DNA from: Pontibacter ummariensis
GTDB lineage: Bacteria > Bacteroidota > Bacteroidia > Cytophagales > Hymenobacteraceae
Direction of reading: 5' to 3'
Assembly: GCF_900188175.1 (NCBI RefSeq)
Contig: NZ_FZOQ01000002.1
Span: 1-64,000, forward strand
Length of the DNA: 64,000 nt
The notes below the pieces were generated by a model. The model ran no database searches. It saw only the letters and a list, made by a program, of their open reading frames with translations, and was not told where the DNA came from. Positions within the stretch are counted from its first letter, which is position 1. Every line of letters begins with the position of its first letter. A program made the position numbers and the translations under genes. Positions 36,613-45,645 of the stretch are shown piece by piece.

Positions 36613-37857
36613 TTGAAGAATTTAATCATTATATATCCTCACTGGCCTCCATCTAACTTAGCAGGAGTACATCGACCTAGGTTAATTGCAAACTATCTTC
36701 ATGAGTTTGATTGGAAACCTATTGTGCTAACTGTTTTTCCTGAATTTTATGAGGAAGACCCTGACCCTGAAATTAGCAGAATAGTAGGAAAAGGAATAGA
36801 GGTTATTTTTGTAAAGGCTTATCATGTACCCAGACCAAGGTTAATTGGTGATATTGGCCTGAGAGCTTTTCCATTTCTGTACAAAGCGGCTTTGCAATTG
36901 ATTAGGAGCCGAAAGATTGATTTTATATGGATACCAGTTCCTTCTTTCTACACATCACTATTAGGCAGAATTATTAATAAACAAACTTCTGTACCTTACG
37001 GAATAGATTACATAGATCCATGGGTTAGAGACATTCATAACCGTAGAGACTGGCGCTCTAAGTTAAGTTTACAAGTTGCAAAGTTATTAGAGCCGATTGC
37101 CGTCAAGAGAGCCCGTCTAGTGTCTGGTGTTTCAGAAGCTTATTATCGTCCAGTCATAGAACGAAATTTCAAGGGTAAAGAAATAGCCCATGTTGGAATG
37201 CCGTACGGTTATGATCCACGCGACTATGAGGTTGTCCTTGAAAATTTAGTGTTGCCTTGGGCTGATATTAAAGGATGTCAACCTTTGGTCTATGCTGGTG
37301 CTTTTTTGCCAAATGCTCACCTGTTTATTAAAACACTTTTTAAAGTTATTAGTCAAAAAGTAAATCAGCAGCAATGGGATGAAAGTAAGCACTTATACTT
37401 TCTTGGTACAGGGCCTTATGCAGGAATTTCCATCCAAGATTATGCAAAACAGTTTGGTATAGAAAACATTGTTCATGAGCATAGGGAGCGGTACCCTTAC
37501 TTACATGTAATTAATTTTTTATCTTCAGCCTATGCTGTGATGGCTATTGGTAGTACAGAGCCACATTATACCGCTTCTAAAATATTCCAAGCTCTACTAA
37601 GTAAAAGGCCTGTACTAGCTATGTTTCATCATGAAAGCAGCGCTGTTACTGTTCTAGAAGAGTGTAAGGCGAATACTTTTACGGTGGAGTATGTTCCATC
37701 TGTTAAGAACCTTAGTCTTGAGAAGAATTTATCTGCAAAGCTAGATCTGCTCTTTACCGGTGATGCTGAATGGAAACCTGATTTCAGGAACCTATTGAAG
37801 TATTCTGCTAGAGCATCCGCTCATGCGCTGGTTCAAAAGCTGAATGAATTAGTATGA
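36613..37857 (+). CDS. GT4-like glycosyltransferase
   Basis: 414 residues from TTG 36613, with KNLIIIYPHWPPSNLAGVHRP directly after it. IDYIDPWVRDIHNRRDW is a conserved motif of this GT-B subgroup (D-P-W-x-R). The donor site is PHYTASKIFQALLSKRPVLAM (about 317-336, read as two parts). The stop overlaps the next ATG (ATGA at 37854). Confidence 0.8.
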   Translation: MKNLIIIYPHWPPSNLAGVHRPRLIANYLHEFDWKPIVLTVFPEFYEEDPDPEISRIVGKGIEVIFVKAYHVPRPRLIGDIGLRAFPFLYKAALQLIRSRKIDFIWIPVPSFYTSLLGRIINKQTSVPYGIDYIDPWVRDIHNRRDWRSKLSLQVAKLLEPIAVKRARLVSGVSEAYYRPVIERNFKGKEIAHVGMPYGYDPRDYEVVLENLVLPWADIKGCQPLVYAGAFLPNAHLFIKTLFKVISQKVNQQQWDESKHLYFLGTGPYAGISIQDYAKQFGIENIVHEHRERYPYLHVINFLSSAYAVMAIGSTEPHYTASKIFQALLSKRPVLAMFHHESSAVTVLEECKANTFTVEYVPSVKNLSLEKNLSAKLDLLFTGDAEWKPDFRNLLKYSARASAHALVQKLNELV

Positions 37858-39017
37858 AGCGTTTAGCAATCATCACTACACACCCAATTCAGTATAATGC
37901 CCCTGTATTTAGAATGCTTGCTTCAGACCCTGCGCTTTTAATAAGAGTGTTCTATACTTTGGGCAAGACTTCTGTTGACATTATAGACAAAGGCTTCGGT
38001 AAAAAGATAGACTGGGGCATTCCACTTCTGGAGGGCTATGATTTTCGGTTCGTGCCAAACACATCGAAAGATCCCGGCACCTCCTATTTTAAAGGAGTAG
38101 TTAATCCAACTCTTATTCGGGAGTTAGAAGCCTTTCAGCCCACCAACCTGTTAGTGTTCGGGTGGAATTTTAAAAGCCACTTAAAGGTTCTGAGGCACTT
38201 TAAAAATAAAGTGCCAATCTACTTCAGGGGGGATTCCACCTTACTGGATGAGGAAAAGGGGGGGCGGCTATTCATGAGAAGACTTGCTTTAACCTGGACC
38301 TACCACTATATAGATAAAGCTTTTTTTGTAGGAACTAATAACAAGCAATACTTTTTAAAGCATGGCGTAAAAGAGAAGAACCTTGTGTTCGCACCACATG
38401 CTGTAGATAATGAACGTTTTGGAAATGACCTGCTTTATCAGGAGGAGGGTGAAAAGATTAGAAACCAACTAGGCATTCCTAAAGAACATACTGTTTTTAT
38501 GTTTACCGGGAAGTTTGAGAAAAAGAAGAATCCCTTGCTTTTGATACAGGCTTTCCAGAAATTAAATAAAAAAGAATCCTCCCTTTTGTTAGTGGGCAAC
38601 GGGGCTCTAGAGGGAGAACTTAAGAAGAAGGCGGAAGGTGAACCAAATATTTATTTTCTCCCTTTCCAAAATCAGAACAAAATGCCTGCGATCTACAGGG
38701 CTGGAGACGTACTGGTGTTGCCTTCAAGTGGCCCTGGTGAGACTTGGGGCTTGTGTATGAATGAGGCCATGGCAAGCGGACTCCCAGTTATAGCTAGCAC
38801 CAAAGTAGGAGGGGCTGTTGACTTAGTGCAGGAAAGTAAAAATGGGTTTATCTTTGAGTCTTGCAACATAAACTGCTTGGAAGAGTCCTTACAGCAGTGT
38901 TTAAATAAAACAAAAGAAGAACTGGCTGCAATGGGAAAGGTATCCAAGACAATTATTGCTAACTGGAGTTTCCAACACATTTGTGAAGCAATTTTGACCG
39001 AAGTGCAAGGCAAGTAA
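37854..39017 (+). CDS. GT4-family glycosyltransferase
   Basis: 387 residues. MKRLAIITTHPIQYNAPVFR opens the protein, and IYFRGDSTLLDE, MFTGKFEKKKNP and LLVGNG follow. The canonical donor site GPGETWGLCMNEAMASG then LPVIASTKVGG lies at about 291-318. From here on the genes are less AT-rich than the block before. It is coupled by ATGA to the preceding gene. Confidence 0.9.
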   Translation: MKRLAIITTHPIQYNAPVFRMLASDPALLIRVFYTLGKTSVDIIDKGFGKKIDWGIPLLEGYDFRFVPNTSKDPGTSYFKGVVNPTLIRELEAFQPTNLLVFGWNFKSHLKVLRHFKNKVPIYFRGDSTLLDEEKGGRLFMRRLALTWTYHYIDKAFFVGTNNKQYFLKHGVKEKNLVFAPHAVDNERFGNDLLYQEEGEKIRNQLGIPKEHTVFMFTGKFEKKKNPLLLIQAFQKLNKKESSLLLVGNGALEGELKKKAEGEPNIYFLPFQNQNKMPAIYRAGDVLVLPSSGPGETWGLCMNEAMASGLPVIASTKVGGAVDLVQESKNGFIFESCNINCLEESLQQCLNKTKEELAAMGKVSKTIIANWSFQHICEAILTEVQGK

Positions 39018-39045
39018 GCAAGAGGAGCGGTATGTAGGATAAAAA

Positions 39046-40422
39046 ATGGGAACAGAAAGTCAAACTTATAACAGGTTTATTTTTCAACTGGCTGGTCTCT
39101 TCTTGCTGGGCGTACTCCTGTTGTCTTTTTCATCTTTGTCTTTTCTAGCTACCACGGGAGCTTTATTTACGCTCTATATCCTAAACAGCCTACTTTTAAG
39201 TTTTGGAGAAGGCATCCCCATTAACCTTGTGATTATTTTTCTTGCATGTCTGCAATGGATTGTAGGCCCGATATTAAGTTATTATACTGGCATTAATCAC
39301 CCTTTTTATGGAATGCAGGTTCAGGAAGAAGCTTATCTGAGCTTTGCTATACCAGGTGTAATTCTCTTTCACTTGGGCCTGTTAATACCAATTGTCGGAG
39401 TGAGGCATATTCCTAAAATGGTGATTAATGACCTCAGTGAAAATGTAAGGCATAAGGTAAGGGAAGCTTATTACCTGATAGGTATCGGGTTCTTTGCTTC
39501 CTTTATAACGCCGTTTGCTCCTTACTCTCTTTTCTTCTTTCTGTACTTACTCTCCCAGCTTAAGTTCATTGGGTGTTTCTACCTATACCTGAATGAATCG
39601 AGAAACAATACGCTTCTTTACCTTGTTTTTGCCACCTTGGTGCTGGATGCCTTAGCCCATGCCTTGTTTCATGACCTGCTACTTTGGACTTTTTTCTTTT
39701 TGTTTGTTTACTGTATTAAGAATAAGGTAAGCCTCACCAGGAAAGTTATGGCCGTCGTGGTTGGTTTCTTTCTGGTGTTTGTACTGCAGTCCGTTAAGTA
39801 CCAGTACAGGAATATTGCCTGGACGAATACCTCTCTGAGTACCATTGGTCAATCTGAGCTCTTCTTTGGAATGATAGCCGAAAGGTTATGGTCTCCTGAA
39901 AAACTGTTGGAAACTAAGTCAAATGAGTTAGCAATTACCAGGTTGAACCAAGGCTGGATTATTACGCGGGTAATGAACTACGTCCCTTACGTCCGACCAT
40001 TTGCAGAAGGCGAGACAGTTGAAGCAGCCTTTAGTTCTACCTTACTACCTCGTTTTATAGTTCCTGATAAAGCTATTGTGGCAGGTGGTGCTGCAAAGAT
40101 GGAGAGGTTCACAGGGATTGTTTTGCAACCGGGCACCAGCATGAATATCAGTTTGTTGGGCGAAGGCTACGGTAATTATGGAAAGAATGGGGGCATTCTT
40201 TTTATGTTCCTGATTGGTATTGTGTTTAGCCTGGCATTCCGATTTTTGTTGGTGAAAAGCCTTCAGAATCCTACCTATATTTTCTGGATACCATTCCTGT
40301 ACCTGCAGGTAGTAAAAGCAGAGACAGATTTAGCCACTACCCTTAATTATCTTGTTAAGGCTAGCATCGTCATGTTTTTGATTTTATACATGTTCAGAAA
40401 GGTGCTAAAGGTGGAGATATAG
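39046..40422 (+). CDS. Wzy-like polysaccharide polymerase (multi-pass membrane protein)
   Basis: 458 residues with about ten to eleven hydrophobic helices and a large central loop (about 250-350) containing QSVKYQYRNIAW, ITRVMNYVPYVRPF and RFIVPDK. This layout and the conserved RxxxPD(K) loop resemble O-antigen or repeat-unit polymerases. It would join lipid-linked repeat units in the periplasm. A Wzy alongside an ABC exporter is unexpected. It could alternatively be an O-antigen ligase-like protein. Confidence 0.65.
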   Translation: MGTESQTYNRFIFQLAGLFLLGVLLLSFSSLSFLATTGALFTLYILNSLLLSFGEGIPINLVIIFLACLQWIVGPILSYYTGINHPFYGMQVQEEAYLSFAIPGVILFHLGLLIPIVGVRHIPKMVINDLSENVRHKVREAYYLIGIGFFASFITPFAPYSLFFFLYLLSQLKFIGCFYLYLNESRNNTLLYLVFATLVLDALAHALFHDLLLWTFFFLFVYCIKNKVSLTRKVMAVVVGFFLVFVLQSVKYQYRNIAWTNTSLSTIGQSELFFGMIAERLWSPEKLLETKSNELAITRLNQGWIITRVMNYVPYVRPFAEGETVEAAFSSTLLPRFIVPDKAIVAGGAAKMERFTGIVLQPGTSMNISLLGEGYGNYGKNGGILFMFLIGIVFSLAFRFLLVKSLQNPTYIFWIPFLYLQVVKAETDLATTLNYLVKASIVMFLILYMFRKVLKVEI

Positions 40423-40509
40423 CTTTAAAGACACAAGACGTTAGACAAAGGACAGAAGAAAATGTCTTAAAATGTAATTATCTTACCTCATGCAAGGGGT
40501 AAGGTTTAT
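40423..40509. repeat. short intergenic repeat (ttagacaaaggac type)
   Basis: Positions 40441-40461 read ttagacaaaggacagaagaa, nearly the same as 5161-5180 (ttagacaaaggataaaagaa). Both copies lie just after the stop of a glycan gene and before the next one. It is probably a small dispersed intergenic motif. Function is unknown. Confidence 0.4.
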
Positions 40510-41520
40510 ATGTCAGTTTATAAATCATTACCTCCTTTGAGCAAGATAAAGCTTTTTTTAAGGCCGCAGCGTCGTGGTGCTTATAGTGTGGAGAACCTGT
40601 TCCAAACGCTGTATCCCTACATGAAGGAGGAGGCGGAACTGTACACCCTTCAAGGAGAGAGCAAGGGCTGGCTAGGCCGTATGAAAATGCTACAGGAGGT
40701 GCGATGCAATAAAAGTCTTAACGTAAATCATATCACAGGGGAAGTGAATTTTATTGCCTTAGCCCTTCCTAAAAACAACACGGTTCTAACCATACACGAT
40801 GTAGAGTCTTTGCACCGAAGTAATTTTTGGGCAACCTATCTCCTAAGGTTACTCTGGCTAAAGCTTCCGGTGCAGCGCGTGAAGTTCATTACGGTTGTTT
40901 CTGAGCAAACAAAGCAAAGGCTGCTGGAACAGGTTGCAGTAGATCCCTTTAAGATAGAGGTTATCCCGAACCCAGTATCAGAGGCCTACACATACTCCCC
41001 GAAGCCTTTCAACACGATCCAACCAAACATACTGCAAATTGGAACAAAGAAGAATAAAAACCTGGCAAATATCATAAAAGCAGTAGCCGGGCTTCCGTGT
41101 AAACTCACTATTATTGGGGAATTATCCGAAAGCCAAAGGAACTTGCTGCAGAAGTATCATGTCCCCTTCGAGAACAAGGCGGCATTAACTAAGGAGCAAT
41201 TGGTGGAGGAGTACAGAAGAGCTGATATAGTGAGTTTTGTGTCTACCTTTGAGGGCTTTGGGATGCCCATCGTGGAGGCAAATGCTGTAGGCAGAGTCGT
41301 GTTAACGAGTAACATTAGCTCCATGCCGGAGGTAGCTGGTGATGCGGCGTTCCTTGTTGACCCCTATGATGTGAAGGACATCCGCAGGGGCTTTGAAAGG
41401 CTCTTGCAGGATGAACAGCTTCGAAGCCGACTCATACAGAATGGCTTGGAGAATGTGAAACGTTACCGCCCGCAGGAGATTGCTGGAAAGTATCTTCAGC
41501 TTTATAGGAGAATTGAATGA
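40510..41520 (+). CDS. GT4-family glycosyltransferase
   Basis: 336 residues. LTIHDVESLHRSNFWATY and FITVVSEQTKQRLLEQ are typical of mannosyltransferase-like GT4 enzymes. ILQIGTKKNKNLANI precedes the donor site VSTFEGFGMPIVEANAVGR followed by VVLTSNISSMPEVAGDAA (about 242-278). The ATGA overlap with the next gene at 41517 shows coupling. Confidence 0.9.
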   Translation: MSVYKSLPPLSKIKLFLRPQRRGAYSVENLFQTLYPYMKEEAELYTLQGESKGWLGRMKMLQEVRCNKSLNVNHITGEVNFIALALPKNNTVLTIHDVESLHRSNFWATYLLRLLWLKLPVQRVKFITVVSEQTKQRLLEQVAVDPFKIEVIPNPVSEAYTYSPKPFNTIQPNILQIGTKKNKNLANIIKAVAGLPCKLTIIGELSESQRNLLQKYHVPFENKAALTKEQLVEEYRRADIVSFVSTFEGFGMPIVEANAVGRVVLTSNISSMPEVAGDAAFLVDPYDVKDIRRGFERLLQDEQLRSRLIQNGLENVKRYRPQEIAGKYLQLYRRIE

Positions 41521-42671
41521 GTAGTAGTCGTAAAAAGATACTGATAACCATCGACTGGTACTTGCCTGGATACAAGGCGGGCGGACCGATACAGTCCTGT
41601 GCTAACCTGGTGGCGCATCTAAAAGAAGAATGCGACTTCTATGTACTAACCCGCGATAGAGATTACTGTGAGTCTAAACCTCATGCAGGTGTTACGTCCA
41701 ATGCCTGGAATCGCCTGGAAGAGCATGTCTGGGTTTACTATTTTTCTGATACAGAGCTTGGCTATCAAAACCTGAAGAGAGTCATTCAGGAATTGAAACC
41801 GGACCTGTCTTTTATCAATGGGGTTTACTCTTTTTACTTTTCGATACTACCCCTCTTAATTTTAAAGCAGTTAAAGCAGCAGGACATTATCGTTTCAGCA
41901 CGGGGCATGTTGGCCCCTAGTGCCATACAGGTGAAAGGAGGGAAGAAAAAGCCTTTCCTGTTCCTAATGAAGAAACTAGGATTTTACAAGAATGTACGGT
42001 TTCATGCTACAAATGAGAAAGAGCGCCAGGATGTTTATCACACAATAGGGGCTTCGTCAACTGTAATAGTAGCGCCTAATTTACCCAGACGACATAATGT
42101 TCCACCGCTTGTAATCCGGGAGAAGCGTGAGGGAGAACTCAAACTAGTAAGTATTGCCCGCATTTCACCGGAGAAGAACACGAAATATGCCCTGGAGGTG
42201 CTTCAAGGCTTTCAGGGAGTAGGGCGTATAACTTTTGACCTTTACGGACCTGTGTATGATGCCGCTTATTGGGAGGAGTGTCAGGAGGTGATAGCCAGTC
42301 TTCCTGATAATGTGAAAGTCCAGTATAAGGGAAGCCTGGAGAGTGCCTTGGTCGCTAAGGCACTGACAGATCATCATGTTTTACTGATGCCGACACGAGG
42401 TGAAAACTTCGGACATGTGATATTCGAAAGCTTTTCTTATGGTTGTCCTGTCATTATCAGTGATCAGACACCCTGGCAGCAACTGGAGCGGCTTTCAGTT
42501 GGTTTTGATCTGCCTTTATATCATATGGATCGTTTTGTAGGTGCTGTTCAGTTTTTTCTGGAAATGAATCAACAAAAGTATGATAGGTGGTCTGAACAGG
42601 CTTATCTTTATGGACAGCAGCACCTACAAAACAAGCAGGCCCTGGCGTTAAACCAAAAGATGTTTCAGTAA
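41517..42671 (+). CDS. GT4-family glycosyltransferase
   Basis: 384 residues. KILITIDWYLPGYKAGGPIQS is the start of a GT4 subgroup often next to wcaF-like genes. It also shows SARGMLAPSAIQVKGGKKKP, ISPEKN and the donor site TRGENFGHVIFESFSYGC then PVIISDQTPW (about 292-320). It is followed 15 bases later by the acetyltransferase gene. The pairing suggests that the sugar it adds is acetylated. Confidence 0.9.
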   Translation: MSSSRKKILITIDWYLPGYKAGGPIQSCANLVAHLKEECDFYVLTRDRDYCESKPHAGVTSNAWNRLEEHVWVYYFSDTELGYQNLKRVIQELKPDLSFINGVYSFYFSILPLLILKQLKQQDIIVSARGMLAPSAIQVKGGKKKPFLFLMKKLGFYKNVRFHATNEKERQDVYHTIGASSTVIVAPNLPRRHNVPPLVIREKREGELKLVSIARISPEKNTKYALEVLQGFQGVGRITFDLYGPVYDAAYWEECQEVIASLPDNVKVQYKGSLESALVAKALTDHHVLLMPTRGENFGHVIFESFSYGCPVIISDQTPWQQLERLSVGFDLPLYHMDRFVGAVQFFLEMNQQKYDRWSEQAYLYGQQHLQNKQALALNQKMFQ

Positions 42672-42686
42672 GGAAAGCCCAGTGCA

Positions 42687-43310
42687 GTGGCTTATGATAA
42701 CCTGCAAGGGCATGATGAGGTTTCTACTATTAAACAGATGTTATCTTACGTTGACAAGCAAAAGCAAGTAGATCTTTCTACTTATGACAATAGCTGGTTT
42801 AATTCAGGGGGAGGCCACTTTAAACGCACTCTCTGGTATTTTGTGAACGTGCTGTTTTTTCTGAATCCCCTCAATCCAGTTAATTCACTGAAAGTTTGGT
42901 TGCTCCGGCTTTTCGGAGCACAGATTGGAAGAGGAGTGGTTATCAAACCAGGAGCAAACATCAAATATCCCTGGCTGCTACGGGTCGGGAATCATGTCTG
43001 GCTAGGGGAGAAGGTTTGGATAGATAATCTGACAGAGGTTAACATAAGCGACAACGTAACACTTTCGCAGGGAGCCATGCTGCTGACGGGCAGCCATGAT
43101 TATAAAAGTCCTGCCTTCGATTTAGTTGTAGGAAAGATAAAGCTGCAGGAGGGCACCTGGATAGGAGCAAAAGCCATCATTTGTCCGGGTGTAACGTGCG
43201 GTTCCCATAGTGTGCTGGCAGCGGGTTCTGTAGCAACACAAGACTTAGATGCTTATACGATTTACCAGGGTAATCCTGCCGAAGCAAAGCGGAAAAGGAT
43301 AGTTGATTAG
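42687..43310 (+). CDS. wcaF: WcaF-like sugar O-acetyltransferase (left-handed beta-helix)
   Basis: 207 residues from GTG 42687. After a helical N-terminal part (about 1-65, including NPLNPVNSLKVWLLRLFGA) come hexapeptide repeats (IGRGVVIKPGANIKYPWLL, VGNHVWLG and later IGAKAIICPGVTCG). The catalytic His lies in LTGSHDYKS (about 133-141), and the C-terminus YTIYQGNPAEAKRKR is the typical trimer-cap end. It would acetylate a sugar residue of a colanic-acid-like precursor using acetyl-CoA. Confidence 0.87.
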   Translation: MAYDNLQGHDEVSTIKQMLSYVDKQKQVDLSTYDNSWFNSGGGHFKRTLWYFVNVLFFLNPLNPVNSLKVWLLRLFGAQIGRGVVIKPGANIKYPWLLRVGNHVWLGEKVWIDNLTEVNISDNVTLSQGAMLLTGSHDYKSPAFDLVVGKIKLQEGTWIGAKAIICPGVTCGSHSVLAAGSVATQDLDAYTIYQGNPAEAKRKRIVD

Positions 43311-43354
43311 ATAGTGCCCAGTGTTTTCCTAAGCCTACAGGACTTCTAGTAAAG

Positions 43355-44098
43355 ATGAAAGTTACCATTATCACCATCGTATTCAATAACCGGGAAACTA
43401 TTGCTGATACCATCGAATCGGTGCTTGGTCAGACTTATCCGGATATAGAATATATTGTGGTGGATGGTTTGTCTACCGATGGTACGGTGCAGACTATCAA
43501 GGGCTATGGTAACCGTATTGCGAAATTTATTTCAGAAGAAGATGGTGGTTTGTATGATGCCCTTAACAAAGGGATCAGAATGGCTACCGGTGATGTGATA
43601 GGTTTCCTGCATTCCGATGACATCTTCTATTCTAAGGAGGCCATAACAGCCGTAGCAGAGGCTTTTAAAGCGGCAAGCAGTGACTGTGTCTATGCTGATC
43701 TTGTATATGTAGACCGGGAGAAGCCCGATAAGATTGTCCGCAACTGGAAATCCGGGATTTACAAACGGAAAAGCTTTGTTTATGGCTGGATGCCACCGCA
43801 CCCTACCTTCTATGTGAAGCGGGAGGTATATGAGCGCCTGGGTCTATATGATACTGCCTTCAAAAGCGCAGCTGATTATGAGCTTATGTTGCGTTACCTC
43901 TACAGGCATGGCATTAGCACGGCATACTTGCCGGCGTACCTTGTGCGGATGCGCGTTGGCGGAAAGAGCAATAGTACCCTAAAAAACAGGATCAGAGCAA
44001 ATAACGAGGACTATAACGCCTGGCTAGTAAATGGTTTGCGCCCTCGCTTCTATACTCGGTATTTAAAGCCTCTGCGAAAGTTGACGCAGTTCTTCTAG
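43355..44098 (+). CDS. GT2-family glycosyltransferase (WcaE-like)
   Basis: 247 residues. MKVTIITIVFNNRETIADTI, VVDGLSTDGTVQTI (about 34-47), EEDGGLYDALNKGI and GFLHSDDIFYSKEA (about 83-96) are GT2 motifs close to WcaE/WfgD-like enzymes. HPTFYVKREVYERLG marks the acceptor domain. It is the last plus-strand gene of the glycan locus. Confidence 0.9.
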   Translation: MKVTIITIVFNNRETIADTIESVLGQTYPDIEYIVVDGLSTDGTVQTIKGYGNRIAKFISEEDGGLYDALNKGIRMATGDVIGFLHSDDIFYSKEAITAVAEAFKAASSDCVYADLVYVDREKPDKIVRNWKSGIYKRKSFVYGWMPPHPTFYVKREVYERLGLYDTAFKSAADYELMLRYLYRHGISTAYLPAYLVRMRVGGKSNSTLKNRIRANNEDYNAWLVNGLRPRFYTRYLKPLRKLTQFF

Positions 44099-44119
44099 AA
44101 ACCAAAACAGTGTTAAATA

Positions 44120-45208
44120 TTAGGTGGGTACCAAAACCTTGTTTTGAGTATAAGGGAAGTGTTTTTTATAAACATTAAACTTGCTTTCAAAGAAGTGCCA
44201 TGAAAGGCTGCTTAAAAGTAGTAGCACTAATGAATTTAAAGCAAAAAAAACATAAGGACCTAATGTTTCCATAGGTGGTGCACCTATAATATTAAGCCAT
44301 GTAGTGTTTATGAATGGAACAAAGTTATGTAGAAGGTATAATCCGTAACTTATTTTTCCAAGATAAAGCATAAGAGGAGAGGCTAAGACGTTACCTATCG
44401 TACCTTTAAAACCTTTTGATGCAGCATAAACTAAACCAACCAAACAGAGGGTAAGGGCAAAGTCATCGACAATACCAAACCAAAGGTTTGAACTGGCCGA
44501 AAAAAATAAGGCTAGTAATGTTATTAAGCCTGTTATAGAAGCCATTGCGATTGTCCTCTGCATATTTCTGAAGTTACTTCTATCTATGAAGGTTAGTAGG
44601 GCACCAGTTCCCAAAGAATGAAAAGAACTTATAGGAAGGACTTTAACCATCATTTCTCCTTCATAAATTCCATAAAGCACCTTGAAAAGAGGAGATGCTA
44701 ACACAAATGAAATGACAGTAATCAACAGGAACCTGCGAGGTGTGAGCAATATCACAAGCGGCCATATAAGATAAAACTGTTCTTCTACTGCTAATGACCA
44801 TAGATGAGATGCTTCACCTATCCAACCATTTTCCGCTATTTTAATATTAGTAAAGAAAATTGCGTGCCATGGAAGATGTTCTAAGATATTTGGTGCACCA
44901 ATAGCAAGCATCAACAGTAATACTAAGTAATATAGAGGAAATATGCGCAAAAATCTTCTAGCATAAAAACTCTTTATAGTCATTCCCATTCCTGATCCTA
45001 TAGATTCAGCCTTGGCTCTAGCATCAATTAAAATCGCTGTGATAAGATAACCACTTAGAACAAAGAACAACTGAACACCAATATGGGCCCCTCGTCCAAA
45101 GATGCTCATGTTAGGTGCCCAATGCGACATAATAACCATTGCAACAGCCAATGTTCTAAGCCCATCTAATTGAGGCTTGTATTTGTAGTTAGGCTTGTTT
45201 AAACTCAT
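44120..45208 (-). CDS. acyltransferase-3 family membrane protein
   Basis: 362 residues. LDGLRTLAVAMVIMSHWAPN holds the catalytic His near residue 28. GVQLFFVLSGYLITAIL and FYARRFLRIFPLYYLVLL supply the conserved Gly and Arg motifs, and WSLAVEEQFYLIWP is the family signature in full form. It points against the rest of the locus, converges on the GT2 gene with only 21 bases between stops, and is AT-rich. The decayed IS lies next to its start. It looks like a separately acquired module. Confidence 0.9.
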   Translation of the reverse strand: MSLNKPNYKYKPQLDGLRTLAVAMVIMSHWAPNMSIFGRGAHIGVQLFFVLSGYLITAILIDARAKAESIGSGMGMTIKSFYARRFLRIFPLYYLVLLLMLAIGAPNILEHLPWHAIFFTNIKIAENGWIGEASHLWSLAVEEQFYLIWPLVILLTPRRFLLITVISFVLASPLFKVLYGIYEGEMMVKVLPISSFHSLGTGALLTFIDRSNFRNMQRTIAMASITGLITLLALFFSASSNLWFGIVDDFALTLCLVGLVYAASKGFKGTIGNVLASPLMLYLGKISYGLYLLHNFVPFINTTWLNIIGAPPMETLGPYVFFALNSLVLLLLSSLSWHFFESKFNVYKKHFPYTQNKVLVPT

Positions 45209-45336
45209 TAGCTTGATAAGAGTAGAGTAATATGTAAGATATTAAAATTGTTTAAAAGAGTCATATCAATATTCTTAGCCCCCTAAAATGCTGGATCAAA
45301 GATTCTAAAAGTTTTAAATGATAACTTGTACGAGCA

Positions 45337-45645
45337 ATGAAAAGAAGACACTGGTCAACAGACGAGAAACTCAAGATCCTTTTAGAGGCAGAAAAGGAAG
45401 AAATAACAGCCACTATCCGTAAGCACGGCATCTACACGGGCACCTTCTAGCAGTGGAAGGAAAAGTACGATACGGGCGGCAAGGATTCTTTAACCAGTAA
45501 GCATTATAAGCTGGACCCGAGAGTAAAACGCCTCCAGGAGGAGAACCAGCAGCTCAAGGAATTGCTGGCAGAGAAAGAGCTGGCGCTGCACATCAAGGAA
45601 GAGCTTTTAAAGAAAAGCACTGTCAGAAGGCAGACCGGATTATGA
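45337..45645 (+). pseudogene. IS3-family transposase orfA with an amber codon
   Basis: The frame MKRRHWSTDEKLKILLEAEK, then an HTH region, is interrupted by TAG within the stretch read as TGTF-stop-QWKEKY. It continues open with a coiled-coil stretch rich in E and Q (RLQEENQQLKELLAEKELAL) to TGA at 45643. Relatives have Tyr at the stop position in YYQWK-like motifs. Intact length would be about 102 residues. Confidence 0.8.

Noticed and set aside
5371..44098. Expected fcl/rmd, Wzx flippase and initiating phosphoglycosyltransferase genes
   Set aside because: Searched by eye for the SDR partner of Gmd, MATE-like flippase and WbaP/WcaJ-type sequences; none is present in this window.
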